This document shows, one piece after another, positions 23,189 through 31,481 of a stretch of 64,000 bases of DNA (positions are counted from its first letter, which is position 1; each line of letters starts with the position of its first letter). The stretch comes from Ramlibacter sp. PS4R-6. Its GTDB lineage: Bacteria; Pseudomonadota; Gammaproteobacteria; Burkholderiales; Burkholderiaceae_C. A program made the translations under genes and the position numbers. Location: contig NZ_JBBHKA010000001.1 in the NCBI RefSeq assembly GCF_037572775.1, positions 2,728,001 through 2,792,000 of the forward strand, given 5' to 3'. Under the pieces are notes generated by a model that had not been told where the DNA came from, did no database searches, and saw only the letters and a program-made list of their open reading frames with translations.

Positions 23189-24130
23189 ATGAACCTTCAC
23201 CAGTTCCGTTTCGTGCAGGAGGCGGTCCGGCGCAACCTCAACCTGACCGAGGCCGCCAAGGCCCTGCACACCTCGCAGCCCGGGGTCTCCAAGGCGATCA
23301 TCGAGCTGGAAGAAGAGCTGGGCGTGGAAATCTTCGCCCGTCACGGCAAGCGCCTGAAGCGCGTGACCGAGCCCGGGCAGCACGTCCTCAAGAGCATCGA
23401 GCTGATCATGCGCGAGGTCGGCAACCTCAAGCGCATCGGCGAGCAGTTCAGCGCCCAGGACAGCGGCACGCTGTCGATCGCCACCACGCACACGCAGGCG
23501 CGTTACGTGCTGCCCGTGCCCGTGGCCAAACTGCGAGAGGCCTATCCCAAGGTCAACGTCACGCTGCACCAGGGCTCGCCCGACCAGGTGGCGCGCTACA
23601 TCATCGACGAGGTCGCCGAGATCGGCATCGCGACCGAATCGCTCTCGGACTACCAGGAGCTCGTCACGCTGCCCTGCTACGAGTGGCAGCACGTGCTGGT
23701 GCTGCCGCAAGGCCACCCGCTCGCGAAGAAGGAACGCATCTCGCTCGAGGACATCGCGGCCGAGCCCATCATCACCTACCACCCCTCGTTCACCGGCCGC
23801 ACGCGCATCGACACCGCGTTCGCGCACAAGAAGCTGGAGCCGCGCATCGCGCTGGAGGCCATCGACTCGGACGTGATCAAGACCTACGTGCGCCTGGGCC
23901 TGGGTATCGGCATCGTCGCCGAGATGTCCATGCAGGGCGACGACAAGGGCGACCTGGTCGTGCGCCCCCTCGGCGCGATCTTCGGGCAGAACGTCGCGCG
24001 CGTCGCCTTCAAGCGCGGCGCGTACCTGCGCAACTTCGTCTTCAAGTTCGCCGAGCTGCTGTCCGACCGCCTCGACCGCAACCTGATCGCCAAGGCCATG
24101 AGCGGCCATTCCAACGACTATGGGATCTGA
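23189..24130 (+). CDS. cysB: LysR-family regulator of sulfur assimilation CysB
   Basis: 313 aa. N-terminal winged helix (LNLTEAAKALHTSQPGVSKAIIELE) followed by a type II binding-protein-like effector domain; THTQARYVLP and GSPDQVARYI are characteristic of CysB rather than generic LysR proteins. By family it activates sulfate uptake and reduction genes when N-acetylserine is present. Likely targets in the window are the sbp-cysTWA operon and perhaps the chelatase gene just upstream. Preceded by a palindrome at its own promoter. Overlaps the next gene by 11 bp. Confidence 0.93.
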   Translation: MNLHQFRFVQEAVRRNLNLTEAAKALHTSQPGVSKAIIELEEELGVEIFARHGKRLKRVTEPGQHVLKSIELIMREVGNLKRIGEQFSAQDSGTLSIATTHTQARYVLPVPVAKLREAYPKVNVTLHQGSPDQVARYIIDEVAEIGIATESLSDYQELVTLPCYEWQHVLVLPQGHPLAKKERISLEDIAAEPIITYHPSFTGRTRIDTAFAHKKLEPRIALEAIDSDVIKTYVRLGLGIGIVAEMSMQGDDKGDLVVRPLGAIFGQNVARVAFKRGAYLRNFVFKFAELLSDRLDRNLIAKAMSGHSNDYGI

Positions 24131-25280
24131 ACGCACCCCGCCCCTGCAGACCAAGCTGCCCGCCGTCGGCACGACGATCTTCACCGTCATGTCGGCCCTC
24201 GCCGCCGAAAAGGGCGCGGTGAACCTCGGGCAAGGCTTTCCCGATTTCGACTGCGACCCGAAGCTGGTGCAGGCAGTCACCGATGCGATGTCCCACGGGC
24301 TGAACCAGTACCCGCCGATGGCCGGCATCCCGCAGCTGCGCGCCGCCGTCGCCGCGAAGATCGAAACGATGTACGGCCACACGTACGACCCGGGCGATGA
24401 AGTCACGATCACGGCCGGCGCGACGCAAGCCATCATCACCGCGGTGCTGGCCATCGTGCGCCCCGGCGACGAGGTCATCGTGCTGGAGCCCTGCTACGAC
24501 AGCTACGTGCCCAACATCGAGCTGGCCGGCGGCACCGTGGTGCGCGTGCCGCTCACGCCGGGCACCTTCCGGCCCGACTTCGCGAAGATCTCGGCGGCCA
24601 TCACGCCGCGCACGCGCGCCATCCTGGTCAACAGCCCGCACAACCCGAGCGCCACCGTGTGGACCGCCGCCGAGATGCGGCAGCTCGAGGAACTGCTCGC
24701 GCCCACGGACATCTTCCTGATCAGCGACGAGGTTTACGAACACATGGTGTTCGACGGCGAGCAGCACCAGAGCGCGGCGCGCTTCCCGGGGCTTGCGGCA
24801 CGAGCCTTCATCGTCTCGAGCTTCGGCAAGACGTATCACGTGACGGGCTGGAAGGTCGGTTACGTCGCGGCGCCGCGCGCACTCACCACCGAATTCCGCA
24901 AGGTCCACCAGTTCAACGTCTTCACCGTGAACACGCCGGTGCAGCACGGCCTGGCGTCGTACATGGCCGACCCGCAGCCCTACCTTCAGCTGCCGGCCTT
25001 CTACCAGCGCAAGCGCGACGTGTTCCGTGAAGGCCTGAAGAAGACGCGCTTCCGGATCCTGCCGAGCGAAGGCAGCTATTTCCAGTGCGTGGACATCTCG
25101 AAGGTCAGCGACCTGAAGGAAGAAGACTTCTGCAAGTGGCTCACGAGCGAGATCGGCGTCGCGGCCATCCCGCTGTCGGCCTTCTATGGCAACGGCTTCG
25201 ACCAGAGGGTGGTGCGCTTTTGCTTCGCGAAGAAGGAAGAGACCCTGAACACCGCGCTGGGGCGGCTGGCGAAGCTCTAA
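24120..25280 (+). CDS. PLP-dependent class I/II aminotransferase (methionine/kynurenine aminotransferase-like, YbdL type)
   Basis: 386 aa. Fold-type I signatures: NLGQGFPDF (35-43), YPPMAGIPQLR, NSPHNPS (171-177), SDEVYEH (202-208; D203 and Y206 contact PLP) and SSFGKTYHVTGWK with the Schiff-base K237. The combination of LGQGFPDF with this length matches YbdL-like methionine aminotransferases and kynurenine aminotransferases. It starts inside the cysB reading frame, so the two are co-translated, hinting at a role in sulfur amino-acid metabolism. Exact substrate uncertain. Confidence 0.88.
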   Translation: MGSERTPPLQTKLPAVGTTIFTVMSALAAEKGAVNLGQGFPDFDCDPKLVQAVTDAMSHGLNQYPPMAGIPQLRAAVAAKIETMYGHTYDPGDEVTITAGATQAIITAVLAIVRPGDEVIVLEPCYDSYVPNIELAGGTVVRVPLTPGTFRPDFAKISAAITPRTRAILVNSPHNPSATVWTAAEMRQLEELLAPTDIFLISDEVYEHMVFDGEQHQSAARFPGLAARAFIVSSFGKTYHVTGWKVGYVAAPRALTTEFRKVHQFNVFTVNTPVQHGLASYMADPQPYLQLPAFYQRKRDVFREGLKKTRFRILPSEGSYFQCVDISKVSDLKEEDFCKWLTSEIGVAAIPLSAFYGNGFDQRVVRFCFAKKEETLNTALGRLAKL

Positions 25281-25284
25281 GCCG

Positions 25285-25980
25285 TCAGCACTGGATCGAG
25301 TTGCGGCAGAAGCGGCTCAACTCCGTCACCGTCGCCTGCGTCACTCGCTCGTGGGCCTTCGGCCCCACGTCGAGGCTCAGTTTGGCTTCGTACTTGCGGA
25401 AGAACTCGTCGAAGACCTCGTTGCCCAGCGTGCCGTGGGCCGTGAGCGTGTCGTGCTTCGCGTCGTACGCGAGCAGCACCGTGGCCAGCGGCTGCGGGGC
25501 CGGGCCCGAGAGCACCTGCGCGCCACGCGCGGGGTCGTACTGGCTGTGTTCGGCGCAGCAGTGGATCAATTCGTCCTGCACGCCCTTCTGCGCGCGCGTC
25601 TTGCGGAAGCTGATGAAGCTCACGTCCTTGGTCGGGTAGACCAACTTGTGCGCGCAGATGGCCGAGTAGGCCACGATGCTCTTCCGCGCTCCGACGCCCC
25701 CGGGCCATTGGTAGGCGCCGCGATCCTTGGTGCTCACGACGTGCGGCGCCACCGCCTTGCCCAGGTCGATGAGGAACACGGGCGTGGCGACGAAGGGATA
25801 GTGGAAGACGTAGTTGGTCAGCGGCGTGAGCTTCGAGGCCTTGATCGGCTGCCCGTGCTCGTCCACGAGCACGGCGCGCTGGTACTCGCGCGGGTGGGCA
25901 TCGCCCGCGATGCCACCGAGGGGAAACGACAGGCACGCGGCCCCCGCGGTACAAGACTCGATGAAACTGCGTCGGTCCAT
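25285..25980 (-). CDS. Rieske [2Fe-2S] protein with Tat-like signal
   Basis: 231 aa from ATG 25980 (an ATG five codons upstream is possible; neither has a strong ribosome site). The N-terminus MDRRSFIESCTAGAACLSFP resembles a twin-arginine signal. The Rieske ligands are C109-x-H111 (SAICAHKLVYP) and C142-x2-H145 (CAEHSQYDP), with a longer loop between the pairs than in bc1 subunits. It is probably a periplasmic electron-transfer protein. No cytochrome b or c1 gene is adjacent, so it is an orphan. Convergent with the aminotransferase, four bases apart. Confidence 0.82.
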   Translation of the reverse strand: MDRRSFIESCTAGAACLSFPLGGIAGDAHPREYQRAVLVDEHGQPIKASKLTPLTNYVFHYPFVATPVFLIDLGKAVAPHVVSTKDRGAYQWPGGVGARKSIVAYSAICAHKLVYPTKDVSFISFRKTRAQKGVQDELIHCCAEHSQYDPARGAQVLSGPAPQPLATVLLAYDAKHDTLTAHGTLGNEVFDEFFRKYEAKLSLDVGPKAHERVTQATVTELSRFCRNSIQC

Positions 25981-26083
25981 GCTGCAGTAGAGCATGGCGC
26001 TTCGGCAACGCCCCATACGGCCTTGTACCGAAGAACAAAGTAGCGGGGTGCAAACGTAAGCTATCCCACACGCGGGTAGGAGC

Positions 26084-26105
26084 CACCTGACCGCGAACTC
26101 AGGTG
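26084..26105. promoter_or_regulatory. 7-bp inverted repeat between the Rieske and DUF3309 genes
   Basis: CACCTGA (26084-26090) and TCAGGTG (26099-26105) with an 8-base loop lie in the 192-bp divergent gap, 68 bp before the DUF3309 start. Candidate operator for either gene. The rest of the gap shows nothing I can assign. Confidence 0.35.
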
Positions 26106-26172
26106 CGCACTGTCGTGCCACACGCGCCGGCGGTGGGAGCATGGGCCGATACCGAACACAAGGGAGAACCTC

Positions 26173-26331
26173 ATGTCCATGTCGCTGCTGCTCCTGATCG
26201 TCCTGATCCTGCTGCTGGTCGGCGCGCTGCCCACGTGGCCGCACAGCCGCGGCTGGGGCTATGCGCCGTCGGGCGGCCTCGGTCTCGTGCTGCTGATCGT
26301 GCTGATCCTGATGCTGATGGGCAGGCTCTAA
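26173..26331 (+). CDS. DUF3309 family membrane mini-protein (52 aa)
   Basis: GGGAGAACCTC precedes ATG 26173. Two hydrophobic helices (SLLLLIVLILLLVGALP and GLGLVLLIVLILMLMGRL) flank the conserved loop TWPHSRGWGYAPSG, which is the hallmark of DUF3309. Function of the family is unknown; it is common as a single-copy mini-protein in proteobacteria. Transcribed toward hrpA, whose stop codon lies four bases away on the other strand. Confidence 0.88.
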   Translation: MSMSLLLLIVLILLLVGALPTWPHSRGWGYAPSGGLGLVLLIVLILMLMGRL

Positions 26332-26335
26332 GCCG

Positions 26336-29300
26336 TCAGTTCGTCAGCTGGCCCCAGACCTTCTGGAGCCGCTTCACGCTCACGGGCTGCGGGGTGCGCA
26401 GCTCCTGGGCGAAGAAACTCACCCGCAGCTCCTCCAGGAGCCAGCGGAATTCCTCCATGCGCGCGTCCATCGCGCCCTTGCGGTCGGCCACCAGGCGCCA
26501 GAACCGCTGCTCCTGGGCCTTCACTTCCGCCATCCGTGACGCGTCGCGCGCGGGGTCGCCGCGCAGCTTGTCCAGGCGCATCGTGATCGCCTTCAGGTAG
26601 CGCGCGAAGTGCTGCAGCTGCGCCCAGGGCGTGGCCGCGAGGAAACGCCTGGGCACGAGGCGCTGCAGTTGCTGCGTCGCATCGGCCGTGGCCTCGGGCT
26701 GCCCCTTCGTATCCTTGATCTTGCGCAGCGCGGTCTGGTACTCGACGAGGATCGCGAACGCCAGGCGGGCCACTTCGCTTGCGATCAGGTTCAGGCGCGT
26801 GCGGCCTTCTTCCAGGCGGCGCTTGAACTGGGCCTCGTTCGCCGGCAGCGGGTCCATCAGGAAGGCCCGGTCCAGCGCGACTTCGATGACCTGGTCGCGC
26901 AGCTCCTCCTGCGTGCCCAGCGGCATGAAGGCCACGGCCATGCGCTGCAGGTCGGGGATGTTCTTCTCCAGGTACTTGAGCGCGTCCTTCAACTGCAGCG
27001 CGAACAGGCGCCGCAGGCCGGCGCGATGTTTCGCGGCGGCGACCTCGGGTTCGTCGAAGACTTCGAGGGTGACCGCGTCCTTGCGGTCGATGAGCGCCGG
27101 GAAGCCCACCAGGCTGGTGCCGCCCTTGCGGATCTCCATCAGCTCGGGCAGCTCGCCGAAGGTCCACGCGGTGTAGCTCTGGTCGGCCGCCTGTTCGCGC
27201 ACTTCGCCCCTGGGCACCGCGACGACCGCCTTGTCCGCAGGGCCTTCGCCGCCTTCCGCCTTCGTCGTCACCGCCAGCCCCGCCAGCGCCTGGAACGCGC
27301 CGCGTGCCTTGGCGCCGAGTTCGGCCTTCAGCGCACCGAGGTTGCGGCCCATCCCCAGCTGCCGGCCATGCTCGTCGACGATGCGGAAGTTCATGAACAG
27401 GTGCGCGGGCACCATGTCCAGCTTGAAGTCGGCGCGCTTGACGTCCAGGCTGGTCTCGCTGCGCACGATCTTCAGCATCGCGTCGGTCAGCGAGCCGCTC
27501 GCGAAGCGTTCGGGCTGCGCGAGCTCACCGGCGATGCGCGCCGCCGATTCGGGCAGCGGCACGAAACGCGAGCGCGGTTTCTGCGGCAGGCTTTTCAGCA
27601 GCGCCTGCACCTTGTCCTTCAGCATGCCCGGCACGAGCCACTCGGCGCGCTCCTCGCTCACCTGGTTCAGGACGAACAGCAGCACGGTCACCGTCAGGCC
27701 GTCGCGCGGATCGCCGGGCTCATGCAGGTAGGTTGCCGCGCAATCCACGCCGCCCATCCGCACGATCTTCGGGAAGGCGTCGGTCGTGATCCCGGCCGCC
27801 TCGTGCCGCATCAGCTCGTCGCGCGAGAGCTTCAGCAGGCCCGGGTTGCCCCGGCTCGCGTCGCGGTACCAGCGCTCGAAGCTCGCGGCGCCGAAGACGT
27901 CGCGCGGGATGAACTTGTCGTAGAAGGCGTAGATCAGTTCCTCGTCGACCAGCACGTCCTGCCGGCGCGACTTGTGCTCGATCTCCTCCACCTGGCGCAC
28001 CAGCTTCTGGTTGGCAGCCAGGAAAGGCAGCTTCGTTTCCCACTGGCCCGCCACCAGCGCCTCGCGGATGAAGATGTCGCGCGCGCCGTGCATGTCCACC
28101 CGGGCGAACGGCACGCGCCGGCCGCTGTAGATCACCAGGCCATACAACGTGGCGCGCTCGGCGGCCATCACCTCGCCCGCCTTCTTCTCCCAGTGCGGGT
28201 CCAGCAGCTGCTTCTTGAGCAGGTGCCCCGCCACCTGTTCGACCCAGATGGGGTCGATGTTGGCGATGCCACGGCCGAACAGGCGCGTCGTCTCCACGAG
28301 TTCGGCGCAGACGATCCAGCGCCCCGGGCGCTTCTTCAAGTGCGCGCCGGGGTGCGGGAAGAACTTGATGCCGCGCGCGCCGAGGTACTCCCCGCCGCCG
28401 GGCCGTGCAGCGCCGTCGTCCTCGACCTTGATGCCGATGTTGCCCAGCAGGCCCGCGAGCATGGCCTTGTGCAGGTCGTCGTAGCTCGCCGGCGCGGTGT
28501 TGATGCGCCACTTGTGCTCGGCCACCACCGTGTGCAGCTGCGAATGGATGTCGCGCCACTCGCGCACGCGCCGCACGTTGACGAAGTTCTGGCGCAGCAG
28601 CTGCTCGTACTGCCGGTTCGACAGCCGGTGATCCTTGCCATGGCCGCCGCGCGCTTCGTCGAGCCATTGCCACAGCTTGAGGTAGCCCGAGAACTCGCTC
28701 TTCTCGTCGTCGAACTTGGCGTGCTGCTGGTCGGCCTGCGCCTGCAGCTCCAGCGGGCGGTCGCGCACGTCCTGCACCGACAGGGCCGAGGCGATCACCA
28801 GCACTTCGTCGAGCGCGCCGCGTTCGCGGGCCTCGACGATCATGCGGGCCACGCGAGGGTCGAGCGGCAGGCGTGCCAGCTCGGCGCCCATGGGCGTGAG
28901 TTCGTTCGCATCGTCCACCGCGCCCAGCTCGTTGAGCAGCTGGTAGCCGTCCGCGATGGCCCGGCTGGAGGGCCGCTCGATGAAGGGGAAGTCCTCGACC
29001 GAGCCCAGGTGCAGCGACTTCATGCGCAGGATCACGCCCGCCAGCGACGAGCGCAGGATCTCGGGGTCGGTGAAGCGCGGCCGGCCGGTGAAGTCCTTCT
29101 CGTCGTACAGGCGGATGCAGGTGCCGTTGGCCACGCGGCCGCAGCGGCCCGCTCGCTGGTTGGCCGCCGCCTGGCTGATGGGCTCCACCAGCAGCTGCTC
29201 CACCTTGCTGCGGAAGCTGTACCGCTTGACGCGCGCCGTGCCGGCATCGACCACGAAGCGAATGCCCGGGACCGTGAGCGACGTTTCGGCGACGTTGGTG

Positions 29301-30169
29301 GCCAGCACGATCCGCCGCGCGTGGTGCGCCTCGAACACGCGGTCCTGCTCCTGCTGCGACAGGCGCGCGAAGAGCGGGATCACCTCCGCGCCGCGCGTCA
29401 GCGGGCTGTGCGACAGGTGCTTGCGCAGGTGATCGGCGGCCTCGCGGATTTCGCGCTCGCCCGGCAGGAACACCAGGATGTCGCCGCCCTCGCGGCCGGT
29501 CCACAGCTCGTCGACGGCGTCGGCGATGGCGTCCTCGAGGCCGTAATCGCGCGATTCCTCGAAGGGCTTCCAGCGCACCTCCACCGGGAAGGTGCGGCCC
29601 GACACGTAGATGACGGGCGCCGGCCCCTTCGCCGACGCGAAGTGCTCCGCGAAGCGCTCGGCATCGATCGTGGCCGAGGTGACGATGACCTTCAGCTCGG
29701 GCCGCCGCGCGAGGATCTCGCGCAGGTAGCCCAGGAGGAAGTCGATGTTGAGGCTGCGTTCGTGGGCCTCGTCGATGATGATCGTGTCGTAGGCCTTGAG
29801 CAGCGGGTCGGTCTGCGTTTCCGCCAGCAGGATGCCGTCGGTCATCAGCTTCACCGACGCGCCGCGCGAAAGGCGATCCTGGAAGCGCACCTTGTAGCCG
29901 ACCACCTCGCCCAGCGGCGTCTGCAGTTCCTCGGCGATGCGCTTGGCCACGCTGGAGGCCGCGATGCGGCGCGGCTGCGTGTGGCCGATCAGCTTGCCCT
30001 TGGCGGCGCGGCCCATCGCCAGCGCGATCTTGGGCAGCTGCGTCGTCTTGCCCGAGCCCGTTTCGCCGCAGACGATGACCACCTGGTTGGCCTCGATCGC
30101 GGCGGCGATCTCGTCGCGCTTGCCGCTGACGGGCAGCTGGTCGGGAAAGGTGATGCGGAAATCGGGCAA
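26336..30169 (-). CDS. hrpA: ATP-dependent RNA helicase HrpA (DEAH box)
   Basis: 1277 aa, the family's usual length (about 1300). Walker A GETGSGKT (35-42), DEAH at 133-136, SAT motif (VTSATIDAERF), then the helicase C domain, HA2/winged-helix region, OB-fold domain and the long C-terminal HrpA-specific extension. The start is TTG 30169; an in-frame stop lies eight codons upstream and I see no better start, while the nearest SD-like GAGGG is unusually far (17 bases). Cytoplasmic mRNA processing and ribosome rescue by family. Stands alone. Confidence 0.95.
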   Translation of the reverse strand: MPDFRITFPDQLPVSGKRDEIAAAIEANQVVIVCGETGSGKTTQLPKIALAMGRAAKGKLIGHTQPRRIAASSVAKRIAEELQTPLGEVVGYKVRFQDRLSRGASVKLMTDGILLAETQTDPLLKAYDTIIIDEAHERSLNIDFLLGYLREILARRPELKVIVTSATIDAERFAEHFASAKGPAPVIYVSGRTFPVEVRWKPFEESRDYGLEDAIADAVDELWTGREGGDILVFLPGEREIREAADHLRKHLSHSPLTRGAEVIPLFARLSQQEQDRVFEAHHARRIVLATNVAETSLTVPGIRFVVDAGTARVKRYSFRSKVEQLLVEPISQAAANQRAGRCGRVANGTCIRLYDEKDFTGRPRFTDPEILRSSLAGVILRMKSLHLGSVEDFPFIERPSSRAIADGYQLLNELGAVDDANELTPMGAELARLPLDPRVARMIVEARERGALDEVLVIASALSVQDVRDRPLELQAQADQQHAKFDDEKSEFSGYLKLWQWLDEARGGHGKDHRLSNRQYEQLLRQNFVNVRRVREWRDIHSQLHTVVAEHKWRINTAPASYDDLHKAMLAGLLGNIGIKVEDDGAARPGGGEYLGARGIKFFPHPGAHLKKRPGRWIVCAELVETTRLFGRGIANIDPIWVEQVAGHLLKKQLLDPHWEKKAGEVMAAERATLYGLVIYSGRRVPFARVDMHGARDIFIREALVAGQWETKLPFLAANQKLVRQVEEIEHKSRRQDVLVDEELIYAFYDKFIPRDVFGAASFERWYRDASRGNPGLLKLSRDELMRHEAAGITTDAFPKIVRMGGVDCAATYLHEPGDPRDGLTVTVLLFVLNQVSEERAEWLVPGMLKDKVQALLKSLPQKPRSRFVPLPESAARIAGELAQPERFASGSLTDAMLKIVRSETSLDVKRADFKLDMVPAHLFMNFRIVDEHGRQLGMGRNLGALKAELGAKARGAFQALAGLAVTTKAEGGEGPADKAVVAVPRGEVREQAADQSYTAWTFGELPELMEIRKGGTSLVGFPALIDRKDAVTLEVFDEPEVAAAKHRAGLRRLFALQLKDALKYLEKNIPDLQRMAVAFMPLGTQEELRDQVIEVALDRAFLMDPLPANEAQFKRRLEEGRTRLNLIASEVARLAFAILVEYQTALRKIKDTKGQPEATADATQQLQRLVPRRFLAATPWAQLQHFARYLKAITMRLDKLRGDPARDASRMAEVKAQEQRFWRLVADRKGAMDARMEEFRWLLEELRVSFFAQELRTPQPVSVKRLQKVWGQLTN

Positions 30170-30198
30170 GGCGGGGGCGTGGAAAGCCCTCGATTATC

Positions 30199-31407
30199 TC
30201 AAGCGGACGCCGCCAGGGGCGCCTCCGCCACATGGCCGCTGTCGTCTTCCCACGCGACCCGGCTGGGAAAACCCAGCGCGGCCCGCGACATCGCGCGTGC
30301 CCGCGCGATCGCGGCCGAGGGGCGCTCGTCCGCCGCGGCGACGACGATGCCCACGCCCACCTGGGCCACCCAGTTCGCCTGCCCGGCCTCCAGCTCGCCC
30401 GGGCTGGTGCTCAGCGCCACGGGCCGCGACAGGCGCCGCACGATCTCGTGGCCCAGCTCCGCCAGCATCGCCACGTCGTCGACGTCGCGCACCAGCACCA
30501 GGAAGCCGTCCTCGCCGAGCCGGCCCGCCTCCACGCCGCCCTGCAAGGCACGGCGCAAGCGCCCCGCCGAGACGAACAGGCCGTGGTTCACGGCGGCGCG
30601 GCCATGCAGCTTCTCGATCGCCAGCAGGTTGCCGATGGACACAGCGACGACGCCCGCCAGCTTGCCCTCGTGCATCTGCTCGAAGAACGCGATGCCCACC
30701 ATCTGGCCGGTCTCCGAATGGGTGCGCATCCGGGTGATGGGGTCGTACGCCGCGCCGTGCAACATGACTTCGCGCAGCTCGATGAGGTACGAGAAGCGCT
30801 GCCACAGGACCACGGCGATCACCGACAGGTAGGCCATGCCGCCGACGGCGCTCAGCGCATGCACCGGCCACGGCGCATCGCCCTGCACCACGATCCAGGT
30901 CAACCCGGTCGCGGCGCCGACCACGGAGACGACCCCGGCGATGGCCAGGCCCGCGAGGCGGTCGCCGTGCCGCGCGCGGTCGATGCACAGCACGAGCCCA
31001 ATGGCGCCGATGGTGAACCCTTCGAGGGTGCTCAGAGCGAAGGCCTGCCAGGCCGGCAGCAGCCAGCCGATGGCCGCCACGGACAAGGCCGAGCCGTACA
31101 GCACCGTGCGCCACCGGCGCGCCGCGGCGGGCTCGCGCATGTGCCCGATCATGGCCAGCACCAGGTGCCCGAGCAAGGCGGCGCACAGCGCGAACACGTT
31201 GGCGTCCAGGCGCACGCGCGCCGCTTCGCTTTCCAGGGGGACCAGCCCCAGGTAGCTCAGGGCGAACAGGCAGACGGTGACCGTCGCGGACGCCGCGATC
31301 CACGCGACACGCCGCAGCTCGGCGAGGTATGCCGTGAGGGCGCCGGCCAGCATGAGTGCGGCGGTGCCGAAGAACGCGCCCCAGAAGGCTGCCACCAGCA
31401 GTTGCAT
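30199..31407 (-). CDS. Membrane protein with degenerate GGDEF-like domain
   Basis: 402 aa from ATG 31407 (GGTGAT upstream); a longer reading from 31470 would add 21 residues before the first helix. Seven or so hydrophobic helices occupy about 1-200. The C-terminal domain starts AAYDPITRMRTHS, in place of the usual D-x-LT-x-LxNR, and carries RLGEDGFLVLV where GGDEF/SGDEF should be. The fold is thus a diguanylate-cyclase relative, but the active-site signature is broken (GEDGF). Probably an inactive c-di-GMP-type sensor or regulatory protein. Divergent from argA with 74 bp between them. Confidence 0.7.
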   Translation of the reverse strand: MQLLVAAFWGAFFGTAALMLAGALTAYLAELRRVAWIAASATVTVCLFALSYLGLVPLESEAARVRLDANVFALCAALLGHLVLAMIGHMREPAAARRWRTVLYGSALSVAAIGWLLPAWQAFALSTLEGFTIGAIGLVLCIDRARHGDRLAGLAIAGVVSVVGAATGLTWIVVQGDAPWPVHALSAVGGMAYLSVIAVVLWQRFSYLIELREVMLHGAAYDPITRMRTHSETGQMVGIAFFEQMHEGKLAGVVAVSIGNLLAIEKLHGRAAVNHGLFVSAGRLRRALQGGVEAGRLGEDGFLVLVRDVDDVAMLAELGHEIVRRLSRPVALSTSPGELEAGQANWVAQVGVGIVVAAADERPSAAIARARAMSRAALGFPSRVAWEDDSGHVAEAPLAASA

Positions 31408-31481
31408 GCGATCACCATAACGGTGCGCCAGCAGCGGCGCAACGGGGGCTACGCGGGGCATGCCGTACACTTTCCCGCGAC

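Noticed and set aside
26609..30832. A 1407-codon open frame opposite hrpA and part of the next gene
   Set aside because: Spans two unrelated minus-strand genes, which a real gene would not do; composition is that of a codon-bias shadow.
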